This document shows, one piece after another, positions 17,656 to 26,594 of a DNA stretch of 48,463 nt. Each line of letters starts with the position of its first letter. The stretch's first letter is position 1. The notes under the pieces were generated by a model that searched no databases, had not been told where the DNA came from, and worked only from the letters and a program-made list of their open reading frames with translations. This stretch comes from Saprospiraceae bacterium UBA3362 (lineage in GTDB: Bacteria; Bacteroidota; Bacteroidia; Chitinophagales; Saprospiraceae): contig DEQQ01000080.1 in NCBI GenBank assembly GCA_002360455.1, forward strand, positions 1-48,463. The letters run 5' to 3'. The position numbers and the translations under genes were made by a program.

Positions 17656-18570
17656 ATGAAAATTGTTACTACAGCTATTCTTCTTGTGATTACTCTGATC
17701 GTTGCAATATATTTTAGTTTACAATATGGAACTTCACTAAATGACCTAGAGCTCCATGGATTAAAAGTATTGGTGATCATTTGTGCCATTTCATCATTAT
17801 ATTGTTTTCTAATTGGTGAATGGACAGCTAATAATTCTCAGGTGGATAAATTATGGAGCATCTTGCCTCCGGTGTATGTCTGGTTAATAGCATATTATTC
17901 AGAATGGAATCATAGATTGGTTTTAATGGCTATTCTGACCAGTCTTTGGGGGATTCGGCTGACCTATAATTTTTCTCTTAAAGGAGCCTATCAACTTAAG
18001 TTTTGGCTTGGAGAAGAAGATTACAGATGGAAGATATTAAAAAAGAAGCCTGAGTTCCAAGCTAAATGGAAGTGGACTCTCTTTAATTTATTTTTTATTT
18101 CTTTGTACCAAAATTTCCTTATTCTCCTTTTTACTCTTCCGGCTTTAATAGCATTGCAGTTCAAACAAATTCCCCTTACCATGTGGGATTATTTGTTTTC
18201 AATATTAATGTTGGTTTTTATTGTATTAGAAGCAATTGCAGATTTACAGATGTGGAAATTTCAAAACGAGAAATTGGATCCTGAATTTAATAGTTCTAAC
18301 CAACATAAAAGAGGATTTATCCAAAGTGGATTGTGGGCTTATAGTCGACATCCAAATTATTTTGCAGAACAGAGTATATGGTTGTGTTTTTATTTGATAG
18401 CAGCCGCCGCATCAGGACAATGGCTTAACTGGTCTATTACTGGGCTTATCTTGCTCGTATTGCTTTTTCAAGGATCTGCAAATTTTAGCGAGGAAATATC
18501 AGCTTCAAAATATCCGGAATATCAAAATTATCAAAAAACGGTATCCAAATTTATCCCTTGGTTTAAATAA
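17656..18570 (+). CDS. DUF1295 membrane protein (steroid 5-alpha-reductase-like)
   Basis: About 304 residues from the ATG at 17656, with several membrane helices. The DUF1295 pattern is clear: SQVDKLWSILP near the N-terminus, WGIRLTYNF, EDYRW, then GLWAYSRHPNYFAEQ, the NADPH-binding signature shared with steroid reductases and isoprenylcysteine methyltransferases, and YPEYQNYQKTVSKFIPWF at the end. The TTG at 17608 is an alternative start but adds a polar extension before the first helix. The substrate is unknown. It is divergent from the FAD desaturase-like gene across 269 bp, so a shared role in isoprenoid or steroid-like lipid chemistry is conceivable. Confidence 0.85.
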   Translation: MKIVTTAILLVITLIVAIYFSLQYGTSLNDLELHGLKVLVIICAISSLYCFLIGEWTANNSQVDKLWSILPPVYVWLIAYYSEWNHRLVLMAILTSLWGIRLTYNFSLKGAYQLKFWLGEEDYRWKILKKKPEFQAKWKWTLFNLFFISLYQNFLILLFTLPALIALQFKQIPLTMWDYLFSILMLVFIVLEAIADLQMWKFQNEKLDPEFNSSNQHKRGFIQSGLWAYSRHPNYFAEQSIWLCFYLIAAAASGQWLNWSITGLILLVLLFQGSANFSEEISASKYPEYQNYQKTVSKFIPWFK

Positions 18571-18758
18571 TAATTTATTCTATTTTCAATTTTACTAATA
18601 GACCAATTTACTTCATTGGATGTTAGCATAAATGTGGTATGAGTAAAAAGATATTTTGAATTGTGGGTCAACAGATTTGAGCAATTTGTCCAGCAATTAG
18701 TCGAGCAATTGATTTTTTATTTTAAATTTAAGTTGTTTGTAGTATATAAAATATCTTG

Positions 18759-19346
18759 CTACTCGTTTTTGTTTTTACTATACTCTACTGCAGCTTCCAA
18801 TTCTTCATAGAATTCTTCTCCAAATCTTCTGATCAATGCATCTTTGACAAATTTGTATAAAGGAACTTTTTCTTTTTTGCCGGACTTACAGGCTGCTTTA
18901 CAAATATCCCATTGATCATAATTTGCTGCAGTAAATCCTGTAATCTTATTTTCCGTTATTCTAACAGGATAAAGATGACATGAGATAGGTTTTCTGAATT
19001 TTGTCTTTCCGGCTTTCCATGCTTTTTCGATTCCACAACAAGCAATGCCAAGTTCGTCTGTAGTCATAAAAACACAGGGCCCACCATTTTCCAAATTTGT
19101 GCCATAAGAATTCAAATCTTTATAATATTTATAGGAGCCTTCTTTTCTAATTTGTTCGAGGCGATTGGGTTCCAAGAATTCAGACAGCTCATCCAAAATT
19201 TCATCCAATATCTCCAGTTCAGAATCATGCAAAGGAGCTCCCAAGTCACCTTCGTAACAACAAGCTCCTTTGCATGCCGTAAGGTTACAGAGAAACTGCT
19301 GTTTGATCAGATCATCACTGACCAAGATATCTTGAATAACAAACAT
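18759..19346 (-). CDS. DUF3109 family Cys-cluster protein
   Basis: A 195-residue soluble protein rich in cysteine: FLCNLTACKGACCYEGD near residues 18-33 (Cys20, 25, 29, 30), then GGPCVFM, IACCGIEKAW, KPISCHLYPVR and WDICKAACKSG. The pattern is that of DUF3109, related to the YkgJ zinc/iron-chelating group, and probably binds a metal or Fe-S cluster. It is widespread in Bacteroidota; function not known. It starts one base after the FabG stop codon, so the two are in one transcript, though DUF3109 genes occur in many contexts and this may not indicate a lipid role. Confidence 0.88.
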   Translation of the reverse strand: MFVIQDILVSDDLIKQQFLCNLTACKGACCYEGDLGAPLHDSELEILDEILDELSEFLEPNRLEQIRKEGSYKYYKDLNSYGTNLENGGPCVFMTTDELGIACCGIEKAWKAGKTKFRKPISCHLYPVRITENKITGFTAANYDQWDICKAACKSGKKEKVPLYKFVKDALIRRFGEEFYEELEAAVEYSKNKNE

Positions 19347-19347
19347 T

Positions 19348-20094
19348 CTAAATATTTAATCCACCACAAACGCTGATCACTTGACCGGTCACGTAACTCG
19401 ATTGGTCAGAGGCTAAGAAGGCCACAACATCAGCTACTTCTTCGCCTGAGGCTAATCTTCCAAGTGGAATATTTTTTAAAAAATTAGCTTTGGTATTTTC
19501 ATCAAGAACTTCAGTCATTTCGGTCTGAATGAATCCCGGAGCTATCGCATTGCATCTTATATTTCGCGAGGCAAGTTCCTTGGCAATGGATTTTGTAAAC
19601 CCAACCATCCCGGCTTTTGAGGCAGCATAATTGGATTGTCCGGCATTACCAAATTCTCCAACAACAGAGCTGATATTGATGATTGAACCTTGCCGTTGTT
19701 TCATCATTTGTTTGGAGACAAATTTCGTTAAATTAAAACAAGATTTTAGATTGGTATTTAAGACCGCATCCCATTGCTCTTCGGTCATTCTCAATAATAA
19801 ATTATCTTTAGTTATTCCGGCATTATTGACTAAAATCTCAAGACTTCCGAAATCAGCAATAACTTGATTTACCAAAGTTTCGCTTTGAGAAAAATCTGCT
19901 GCATTGGACAGATAAGCTTTTGCGTTTACTCCATAAGATTTCAAAGTCTCTACGACTGCCTCAGCTTTGTCCGGTGAGGACAAATAGGTGATTGCTACAT
20001 GAGCTCCATTTTTGGCAAGCTTTTGTGCTATGGCAGCACCTATTCCTCGACTTCCGCCGGTAACCAGAGCTACTTTTCCGGGAACTTTACACAT
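19348..20094 (-). CDS. fabG: 3-oxoacyl-ACP reductase
   Basis: A 248-residue short-chain dehydrogenase of FabG length. NADPH motif TGGSRGIG at residues 12-19, NNAG near 90, catalytic Ser in ISSVVGEFGN, YAASK (Tyr and Lys) about 15 residues later, and the FabG-like ending SYVTGQVISVCGGLNI. It reduces 3-oxoacyl-ACP in fatty acid elongation. It is 94 bp downstream of a 3-hydroxyacyl-CoA dehydrogenase gene on the same strand and one base from the DUF3109 gene. FabG and other short-chain reductases are hard to separate, but the C-terminal match is strong. Confidence 0.9.
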   Translation of the reverse strand: MCKVPGKVALVTGGSRGIGAAIAQKLAKNGAHVAITYLSSPDKAEAVVETLKSYGVNAKAYLSNAADFSQSETLVNQVIADFGSLEILVNNAGITKDNLLLRMTEEQWDAVLNTNLKSCFNLTKFVSKQMMKQRQGSIINISSVVGEFGNAGQSNYAASKAGMVGFTKSIAKELASRNIRCNAIAPGFIQTEMTEVLDENTKANFLKNIPLGRLASGEEVADVVAFLASDQSSYVTGQVISVCGGLNI

Positions 20095-20188
20095 ATTTTT
20101 TTGAATTTAATTTGCGAATGTAAGCAAGTCGGTTGAATTTACAAAAAAGTATTCATCTTTAAACTTGCTTTATAATCCATGCAGTAAA

Positions 20189-21325
20189 CTACAACAGTTC
20201 CAACTGCTTTCTGATCCCGGGGCTACATCGGTATCTGTCTTCTCCATAGAACTCATACAGTTGATCAAGTGTTTGTTTTACACTTGCTAATCCTAGCTCT
20301 TTGCCCCAGCTCAAAAGTCCTTTTGGATAATTTACCCCTTTGGTCATCGCAAGTTCTAAGTCTTGCTCACTCCCCAATGATAAATACAATGCATCATATG
20401 CTTCATTAATCAACATACAAATTACACGTCTAAATATGGATTGAGCTTTTTCAGCGGCGACAATTATTTGTGGCTTTTCATAGGGATAGGTATAAAAACC
20501 TCTTCCGGTTTTTCGACCCAAATATCCGGCTTCTACTAGTTTTTTTTGTGTCAAACTTGGCTTAAACCTGTCTTCAAAAAAGAATTCTCGCCATACAATC
20601 TCAGTCACAGAATAATTTACATCATGACCAATAAAATCCATCAATTCAAATGGACCCATTCTAAAACCTCCCACCGTTCTCATAATTTCATCGATCTCTT
20701 CGATCCTTGCAATTCCTTCTTCAATAATGCGAATTGATTCTGAGTAATAGGGTCTTGCAATACGGTTTACAATAAAGCCGGGACAGTCTTTTGCGACCAC
20801 AGCAATTTTTTGTGTCGACTCCAAAATGGTCTTGCATTGAGTGACAATCATTGGGTCGGTTTGCATTGCAGGAATGATTTCTACCAACTTCATGGCATGG
20901 ACCGGATTGAAAAAATGTACTCCTAAAAACCGTTCAGGTTGTCTAACAGAAGCTGCCAGTGCAGTAATCGAAATAGACGATGTGTTACTTGCAAGAATAC
21001 ATTCTGAATTTACGATTTCTGAAAGAGAACTGAATAGAGCTTGTTTGATTTCTTTATTTTCTATAATAGCTTCTATAACAAGATCACAATCAGACAAAGC
21101 ATCAAGTTGATTGACCCAACTAAGCCTTTGCAATAATTCTTGTGCATGTTGATCAATTAAGCTTCCTTTGCTAACAAGGGAATCAAGACTGGCTTTGAGC
21201 TTGACCCTGGCGTTTTGGACAGCTTGATCAGATTGGTCGAATATTTTTACAAAGTGTTCATAATGAGCAAAATGCTGAGCTATCCCTAAACCCATGGTTC
21301 CACATCCAATGACTGCAATATTCAT
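20189..21325 (-). CDS. 3-hydroxyacyl-CoA dehydrogenase
   Basis: From the ATG at 21325 the protein has 378 residues and starts at once with the NAD-binding motif MNIAVIGCGTMGLGIAQHFA. The upstream TTG adds 16 residues before it and is not needed. The 3HCDH_N domain (residues 5-180) contains NTSSISITAL and FLGVHFFNPVHAMKLVEII, with the catalytic His in HFFNP. The 3HCDH domain follows (GFIVNRIARPYYSE, MDFIGHDVNYSVTE), then a second C-terminal copy ending in a segment with INEAYDALYL. This layout is that of PaaH/HbdA-type enzymes in beta-oxidation or aromatic acid degradation. No other degradation gene is close. Confidence 0.9.
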   Translation of the reverse strand: MNIAVIGCGTMGLGIAQHFAHYEHFVKIFDQSDQAVQNARVKLKASLDSLVSKGSLIDQHAQELLQRLSWVNQLDALSDCDLVIEAIIENKEIKQALFSSLSEIVNSECILASNTSSISITALAASVRQPERFLGVHFFNPVHAMKLVEIIPAMQTDPMIVTQCKTILESTQKIAVVAKDCPGFIVNRIARPYYSESIRIIEEGIARIEEIDEIMRTVGGFRMGPFELMDFIGHDVNYSVTEIVWREFFFEDRFKPSLTQKKLVEAGYLGRKTGRGFYTYPYEKPQIIVAAEKAQSIFRRVICMLINEAYDALYLSLGSEQDLELAMTKGVNYPKGLLSWGKELGLASVKQTLDQLYEFYGEDRYRCSPGIRKQLELL

Positions 21326-21516
21326 GTTTCGATCCTTTTTGTTGAGAGGTTTGAAGAAGCTCAAAAGTAGCAAATATTAAGAGTTTCAGGCCGAACTTTT
21401 CTCGATGTACGGTCTCCATTTTTGCTCAAAAAATTATTTATTTAATTGATAATCAATTAAATACAATTTCATAATTTTTTTTATTTTAGAACTTATTGAT
21501 TTTCATTCATTTGTAT

Positions 21517-21524
21517 TATCTTTG
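21517..21524 (+). promoter_or_regulatory. Promoter: -7 TATCTTTG with TTG at 21496
   Basis: Exact -7 match followed by C, with TTG 18 bp upstream; the best promoter in the window. It would start transcription near 21530, about 247 nt before the rny ATG. Confidence 0.65.
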
Positions 21525-21681
21525 CACAAATCCGATCCAAAGTGGATTGGGTATGATATATATATTTATTTTTTAATACATAAAGCATTAATTTATTTCT
21601 TTTTAAAGAGCAATTTAGGTTTAGACAGGTTCTTACAACATAAATTTTTTTTGACACAGAATACCCATGAATGAATAAAAA

Positions 21682-21706
21682 GTACATCATTTCGAAATGA
21701 ATGTAC
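21682..21706 (+). promoter_or_regulatory. Hairpin in the rny leader
   Basis: GTACAT-CATTTC pairs with GAAATG-A-ATGTAC, with one bulged A at 21700. It lies 70 bp before the rny ATG and could affect mRNA stability or translation. There is no T-run, so it is not a terminator. Confidence 0.45.
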
Positions 21707-21776
21707 AGGATTTAGTTGTATACCTCTTTTCCTTAATATCTTACGGAACAAATTGTGCTTATAAACGAATCAAGTT

Positions 21777-23417
21777 ATGAGTCCAATAGTATTAGCGATC
21801 ATCGGTTTATTGGCCGGAAGCGGGTTAGGATTTGCAGTGGTAAGCGCCATCATCAAAAAATCCAATCAAAGCAAGTTAGACGAAATTAATAAAATTTCTG
21901 ATCTTGAAGTTGAAAAGGCAAGAATTGCAGCTCAACGAATCACAGATGAAGCAAATAACAAAGCAGAGAAAATAATCTCCAAGGCTGAGCAAAAAAATGA
22001 CAGCATTAAACAACAAAAAATTCAGGAGACCAAAGACAATTTTAACAAGCTAAAAGTAGAATTTGAGAGCTTCAAGTCCAATCAAATGATTGAACTCAAG
22101 GAGCGCGAGTTGAAAACTCAGGTGGTCGAAAAGGAAATTAACCAGAAAAAACAAGAAGTTTCATCCAAAGAGTCAGAACTCAAAACACTTAGAGAAAATT
22201 TGGAAATGCAAATGAAAATTGTTTCCAAGAAAAAGGACGAGTTAGAAGAACTCAATGAAAAAACAATCAAAGAGTTGGAGCAAATTTCCAAAATGAACGA
22301 GGCAGAAGCTCGCGAGCATATTCTTCATGCTGTCAAAGCTAAAGCCAGTACTGCTGCATTATCCATAGAAAAAGAAATCATTGAACAAGCTAAAGCCAAC
22401 GCCAATAAAGAAGCAAAGAAAATTGTTATTCAAACCATTCAAAGAATGTGCGCAGAATATACAATAGAAAACTCTGTGTCTGTATTCAATTTGGAAAATG
22501 ATGACATCAAAGGTCAAATTATTGGTAGAGAAGGAAGAAATATAAGAGCTCTCGAAGCGGCCACAGGAGCAGAAATTGTCGTTGACGATACTCCGGAAGC
22601 CATCATCATTTCAAGCTTTGACCCGATTCGAAGAGAGGTTGCAAGACTTGCTCTCAAGAAATTGGTTGCTGATGGTCGTATCCATCCGGCCAGAATAGAA
22701 GAGGTGGTTGCAAAAGTGCAAAAACAACTTGATGAGCAAATTATTGAGATCGGAGAAAGAACCATTATTGACCTCGATATTCATGGTCTTGATCCTTATT
22801 TGGTAAAAATGGTTGGTAGGATGAGATTCAGATCATCCTATGGTCAAAACTTACTTGAGCACTCTATAGAAACAGCCAATTTATGTGCCGTAATGTCGGC
22901 AGAGTTGGGACTCAATGCCAAGCAAATTAAGATGGCTAAAAGAGCCGGATTGCTTCATGATTTAGGTAAAGTTGCAGAAGAAGAATCAGAATTATCTCAC
23001 GCTCTTTATGGAATGAAAATGTGTGAAAAATACAACGAGCATGAGGTAATTATTAATGCCGTTGGAGCTCACCATGATGAGATAGAAATGAATAATATTA
23101 TCTCACCCATAGTCCAAGCTTGTGATGCTATTAGTGGAGCAAGACCGGGCGCGAGAAGAGAGATCCTGGAGTCTTATCTTAAACGGATCAACGAACTTGA
23201 AGAATTGGCAATGGCTTATGAAGGAGTTTCAAAGGCCTTTGCATTGCAGGCCGGTAGAGAATTGAGAGTTATCGTTGAATCAGAAAAAGTTTCGGATCAA
23301 TATGCAGATGATTTAGCGTTCATGATCTCACAAAAGATTCAGGATGAAATGCAATATCCCGGACAGGTAAAAGTAACAGTGATTCGAGAAAAAAGAGCAA
23401 CTGCTTTTGCAAGATAA
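21777..23417 (+). CDS. rny: Ribonuclease Y
   Basis: A 546-residue endoribonuclease that starts mRNA decay at the inner membrane. One membrane helix (residues 1-25), then a long coiled coil rich in Lys and Glu (about 30-200). A KH domain follows (GQIIGREGRNIRALEAATGAEIVVDDTPEAI). The HD domain (LLEHSIETANL, AGLLHDLGKV) gives the metal site. The C-terminal region is well kept (KVSDQYADDLAFMISQKIQDEMQYPGQVKVTVIRE). The initiation ATG sits after a leader of about 250 nt from a strong promoter. A strong intrinsic terminator follows the gene, so it is monocistronic. Confidence 0.96.
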   Translation: MSPIVLAIIGLLAGSGLGFAVVSAIIKKSNQSKLDEINKISDLEVEKARIAAQRITDEANNKAEKIISKAEQKNDSIKQQKIQETKDNFNKLKVEFESFKSNQMIELKERELKTQVVEKEINQKKQEVSSKESELKTLRENLEMQMKIVSKKKDELEELNEKTIKELEQISKMNEAEAREHILHAVKAKASTAALSIEKEIIEQAKANANKEAKKIVIQTIQRMCAEYTIENSVSVFNLENDDIKGQIIGREGRNIRALEAATGAEIVVDDTPEAIIISSFDPIRREVARLALKKLVADGRIHPARIEEVVAKVQKQLDEQIIEIGERTIIDLDIHGLDPYLVKMVGRMRFRSSYGQNLLEHSIETANLCAVMSAELGLNAKQIKMAKRAGLLHDLGKVAEEESELSHALYGMKMCEKYNEHEVIINAVGAHHDEIEMNNIISPIVQACDAISGARPGARREILESYLKRINELEELAMAYEGVSKAFALQAGRELRVIVESEKVSDQYADDLAFMISQKIQDEMQYPGQVKVTVIREKRATAFAR

Positions 23418-23442
23418 ATGGTTTTGAAAAAAACTTTCGATA

Positions 23443-23487
23443 AGGCTATTTGAATCATTGAACTTCAAATAGCCTTTTTTGTTTTTT
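23443..23487 (+). terminator. Intrinsic terminator after rny
   Basis: A perfect 12-bp stem, AGGCTATTTGAA (23443-23454) with TTCAAATAGCCT (23464-23475), 9-nt loop, followed by TTTTTTGTTTTTT. Confidence 0.93.
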
Positions 23488-23553
23488 AGCTTATAATTAA
23501 TTAAACTTCTTGTATAGGAATCCATTATTTTTTTCATAAAATTAAACAGATCA

Positions 23554-24396
23554 ATGTACGAATTTCCCGACTTTACAGCGTCCTCAGTAGTTTTAAGCTT
23601 TCTTACCTTAACCTTTCTTGAAATTGTTTTGGGAGTGGACAACATTATCTTTATCTCTATTACCTCTGCCAGATTAGAAGAAAAGGATCGGAAAAAAGCA
23701 ACCAATCTTGGCTTATTGGCAGCGATGTTTCTTCGTATTATTTTACTTTTTGGATTAGCATTTCTCGCTGCAATGCAAGCCGAGTTATTCCATATCGAAA
23801 CTGGTTTTATTTTTGCTTCTTTTTCATTACAAAGTCTAATCCTGATTGTTGGAGGTATATTTTTGCTTTATAAATCTGTTAGTGAAATCCATCACAAATT
23901 GGAAGCCGATGATGAAAAAGATGTAAACTCAAAAAAAGCAAAAATGAGTTTTACCAATGCCATTATTCAAATCACGTTGATCAATTTAATTTTTTCATTA
24001 GACTCTATCCTCACAGCTGTCGGAATGACCAACGGAATTCAGGGAGCATTATGGTTGATGATTTTGTCAGTAGTTGCATCAATTTTCATCATGGTGATAT
24101 TTGCACATCCGGTCGGAAAATTTGTCAATGATCATCCCACCATCCAAATGCTTGGATTATCCTTTCTGATATTGATCGGATTCACACTTATAGCAGAAGG
24201 CTCACATCTCGCCCATGTAAAAATTGCTGACGAAGAAGTAGGCTCGATCCCGAAAGGATATCTGTATTTTGCAATTGCATTCTCATTGCTTGTAGAGTTT
24301 CTCAATATCCGCATGAGAAAAAGACTTAAACCACTGCAGCTACATGGTATCCAAGAAGATGCCAAAGAAGCTGGCTATTACAAACAAAACAATTAA
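23554..24396 (+). CDS. TerC family integral membrane protein
   Basis: A 280-residue protein with seven or more membrane helices. TerC hallmarks are an Asp-Asn pair in the first helices (EIVLGVDNIIFISITSARL), EKDRKKATNLGL, the second acidic helix LIFSLDSILTAVGMTNG and a C-terminal helix with FSLLVEFLNIRMR. Family members are linked to metal ion (Mn2+) export and tellurite resistance. It has no other tellurite gene nearby. The start is ATG at 23554, 66 bp after the rny terminator. Confidence 0.92.
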   Translation: MYEFPDFTASSVVLSFLTLTFLEIVLGVDNIIFISITSARLEEKDRKKATNLGLLAAMFLRIILLFGLAFLAAMQAELFHIETGFIFASFSLQSLILIVGGIFLLYKSVSEIHHKLEADDEKDVNSKKAKMSFTNAIIQITLINLIFSLDSILTAVGMTNGIQGALWLMILSVVASIFIMVIFAHPVGKFVNDHPTIQMLGLSFLILIGFTLIAEGSHLAHVKIADEEVGSIPKGYLYFAIAFSLLVEFLNIRMRKRLKPLQLHGIQEDAKEAGYYKQNN

Positions 24397-24437
24397 AATC
24401 AATGAAATTGAATGACAATCCAATTTTAATTTTTTAG
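24391..24437 (+). terminator. Possible weak AT-rich terminator after terC-like gene
   Basis: AATTAAAAT (24391-24399) can pair with ATTTTAATT (24423-24431), followed by a short T-run. The stem is all A/T, so it is a weak candidate. Confidence 0.3.
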
Positions 24438-24490
24438 TTTCAAATTTTTCAATTTATTGCTCTTTTTTAATATAAAAAAATAAACTAAAT

Positions 24491-24910
24491 ATGAGCTTCT
24501 TTAAATATTGGTTAAACCCCGGAAACTCAGAATTCAAAATGGATATTGTTTTGTTTATGTTGCGTATAGTTTTTGGAGGTTTTATGCTATTGCACGGTTA
24601 CTCCAAACTTCAGTCTTTACTCAGCGGCTCTACTGATTTTCCGGATCCCATTGGCATTGGACCACAATCTTCATTGGCGTTGACGGTATTTGCAGAATTT
24701 CTATGTGCACTTCTTGTTATTTTTGGATTGATGACCAAATTAGCTCTCATTCCATTAATGATCACAATGATGGTAGCAGCTTTCATCGTCCATGCTCAAG
24801 ATCCTATTGGAGATAAGGAACAAGCTTTACTTTATTTGTTTGCTTACTATGCTATTTACTTGGCCGGGCCCGGTCGGTTTTCTTTAGATCACAAAATTTT
24901 TAAACCTTAA
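24491..24910 (+). CDS. DoxX family membrane protein
   Basis: A 139-residue protein with four membrane helices. DoxX features: LRIVFGGFMLLHGYSKL in the first helix, ALTVFAEFLCALLVIFGLMTKLA in the middle, and DKEQALLYLFAYYAIYLAGPGRFSLD at the end. DoxX proteins are small quinone-linked or redox membrane proteins of poorly fixed function. It ends 2 bp before the exonuclease gene and is probably cotranscribed with it. Confidence 0.9.
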   Translation: MSFFKYWLNPGNSEFKMDIVLFMLRIVFGGFMLLHGYSKLQSLLSGSTDFPDPIGIGPQSSLALTVFAEFLCALLVIFGLMTKLALIPLMITMMVAAFIVHAQDPIGDKEQALLYLFAYYAIYLAGPGRFSLDHKIFKP

Positions 24911-24912
24911 CT

Positions 24913-25743
24913 ATGCTTAATCTTGAAAGGGATTTGGTTTTTTTTGATGTCGAAGCTACCGGATTGCATATAATTCGAGATCGCATTATTCAGATCGCAA
25001 TGATTAAACATTTTAGAAATGGAGATTCTCCAAAAGAACTATGTTTACTTATCAATCCCGGAATACCAATGAGCGAAGAAGCATTTAAAGTTCACGGCAT
25101 CTCGCCTTCATCACTGGCCAATAAACCAACATTCCAACAAGTCGCCCAACAAATTTTTGATTTTATTGGTGAGGCTGATTTAGCCGGTTATAACTCCAAT
25201 CGATTTGATATTCCCATTTTAATGGAAGAACTCAATCGATACGGATTCGATTTTTCTATTGATAACAGAAGGTTGATTGATATGCAGAGAATCTATTATA
25301 AAATGGAACCTCGCACTCTAAGAGCAGCCTATCAGTTTTATTGCAATAAAGACTTGGAAAATGCCCACGATGCATTAGAAGATATTAGAGCTACAGTCGA
25401 AGTCCTTAATGGTCAATTAGAAAGGTACAAAGATCAGGATTATACCACAGACGAGGGTCAAGTTGTTTCAAAGCCGGTACAAAATAATATTCAAGCACTT
25501 CATGATTTTACTAATGATTTGAAGACGCCGGACGCCACCCAAAAATTCAGATATGATGCTGCCGGCGAAATTGTATTTAATTTTGGAAAATATATAAATC
25601 AAAATGTAGCTAAAATCCTTTATGAGGATAGAAATTATTATCACTGGATTCTCGAGAAAGAGTTTTCTATTCAAGTTAAAAAATTGGTCAAAAAGTTGCT
25701 AAAGGAATACGAGCAAAACCTAAAAAACAATAATGAAATGTAA
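24913..25743 (+). CDS. DnaQ-like 3'-5' exonuclease (DEDDh)
   Basis: A 276-residue protein whose first 175 residues form a DEDDh exonuclease domain: FFDVEATGLH (Asp12, Glu14), YNSNRFDIPIL (Asp) and NAHDALEDIRAT (His and Asp). It should remove nucleotides from 3' ends. The last 60 residues (GEIVFNFGKYINQNVAKILYEDRNYYHWIL) form the small C-terminal domain often attached to such stand-alone exonucleases in Bacteroidota. It starts 2 bp after the DoxX gene. It is not a PolC or epsilon subunit proper; the target in the cell is not known. Confidence 0.9.
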   Translation: MLNLERDLVFFDVEATGLHIIRDRIIQIAMIKHFRNGDSPKELCLLINPGIPMSEEAFKVHGISPSSLANKPTFQQVAQQIFDFIGEADLAGYNSNRFDIPILMEELNRYGFDFSIDNRRLIDMQRIYYKMEPRTLRAAYQFYCNKDLENAHDALEDIRATVEVLNGQLERYKDQDYTTDEGQVVSKPVQNNIQALHDFTNDLKTPDATQKFRYDAAGEIVFNFGKYINQNVAKILYEDRNYYHWILEKEFSIQVKKLVKKLLKEYEQNLKNNNEM

Positions 25744-25807
25744 CTTTTTTGTGCCCAACTTCGTTCTTTAAGTAAAGGGTCATTCTTTTTTTCTAAAACT
25801 TATAATT

Positions 25808-26590
25808 ATGAACTTTAAGTCGGTTGAATTGAAAACAATAGCCTTATTTCTCAATATTGCTTTATTTACTGTCGTTTTTTTTCCCTCTTGTAACAATAAC
25901 AATGGAGGTGATGCTGCACAAGAAGGAAAGCTTGCTGTCATTTTTAAAGCAAAATATGACGGTCAAACGATGGTACTCAATAAAACCTACAAATATTTTG
26001 ATCAGTCCGACATTACTTTTACCAGATCCGAATTTTTCATGACAGATTTAATGGTTCTGGATCAAAATTCTCAGCAAAAAACCATTTCTAATACCAATTT
26101 TGTAAACTTTACAGAAAAAAATAAAACTGAAGCTTCAGCAGAACAGGGCATTAGTTATGAATTTACATTGCCTGTAGGTACCTATAAAAATTTGGGATTC
26201 CATATTGGTCTTCCTCCAAGTCTAAATTCAATGCAACCCTCTGACTTCACTGTCGGGTCACCTCTTGCAGAAGGAACAAATTATTGGGCCGGATGGAAAT
26301 CTTATATTTTCTCAAAATTTGAAGGTACTATCAAGAACCAGAACTTCAACGATGCTTTTGGCTATCACTCAGGATTCGATGAAGCATACAGGACTGTACA
26401 ATTTACTAATAATTTTGACATAAAAGCTAATGAAACGACCACTTTGGTTATTGAATTTGACCATAAGCCTATGTTTGGGAATAATGTAGATTATTTTGAT
26501 ATCTATAGCCAGTTAGTATTTCATGATACCAAAGGGGGATATATGGCTCGCTTTATGGATCTGATGTCCAAGTCATTTTCCATAAAATAA
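25808..26590 (+). CDS. MbnP-like copper-associated lipoprotein (pair 1)
   Basis: A 260-residue lipoprotein: the N-terminal helix ends in the lipobox-like VVFFPSC, followed by an NNNNGG linker. The body matches the MbnP family: KYFDQSDITFTRSEFFMTDLMVLDQ (the ...yylSn... region), TYKNLGFHIGLPPSLN, then NYWAGWKSYIFSKFEG. The two Trp are in the stretch where other MbnPs have YWTWQ.GY. In methanotrophs MbnP is modified on Trp by its partner MbnH to build a copper site; whether this one is modified is inference. A gap of only 4 bp separates it from the MbnH-like gene. Confidence 0.82.
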   Translation: MNFKSVELKTIALFLNIALFTVVFFPSCNNNNGGDAAQEGKLAVIFKAKYDGQTMVLNKTYKYFDQSDITFTRSEFFMTDLMVLDQNSQQKTISNTNFVNFTEKNKTEASAEQGISYEFTLPVGTYKNLGFHIGLPPSLNSMQPSDFTVGSPLAEGTNYWAGWKSYIFSKFEGTIKNQNFNDAFGYHSGFDEAYRTVQFTNNFDIKANETTTLVIEFDHKPMFGNNVDYFDIYSQLVFHDTKGGYMARFMDLMSKSFSIK

Positions 26591-26594
26591 GTTT

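Larger units (their letters stand above)
21326..21776. other. Structured leader / possible ncRNA region upstream of rny
   Basis: A 451-bp gap with a strong promoter near 21496-21524 and nested inverted repeats downstream: TGGGTAT (21548-21554) with ATACCCA (21661-21667), AATTTAT (21590-21596) with ATAAATT (21640-21646), AAGA (21606-21609) with TCTT (21631-21634), and a hairpin at 21682-21706. No credible coding sequence was found. It could be a long 5' leader of rny or an independent small RNA. Confidence 0.4.

Noticed and set aside
18680..18715. Three AGCAATT copies at 12-bp spacing after the DUF1295 gene
   Set aside because: Short, imperfect and AT-rich; likely chance, too weak to annotate as a functional repeat.
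21493..21690. 65-codon minus-strand frame in the rny leader
   Set aside because: No recognisable product, lies over inverted repeats and opposes a strong promoter.
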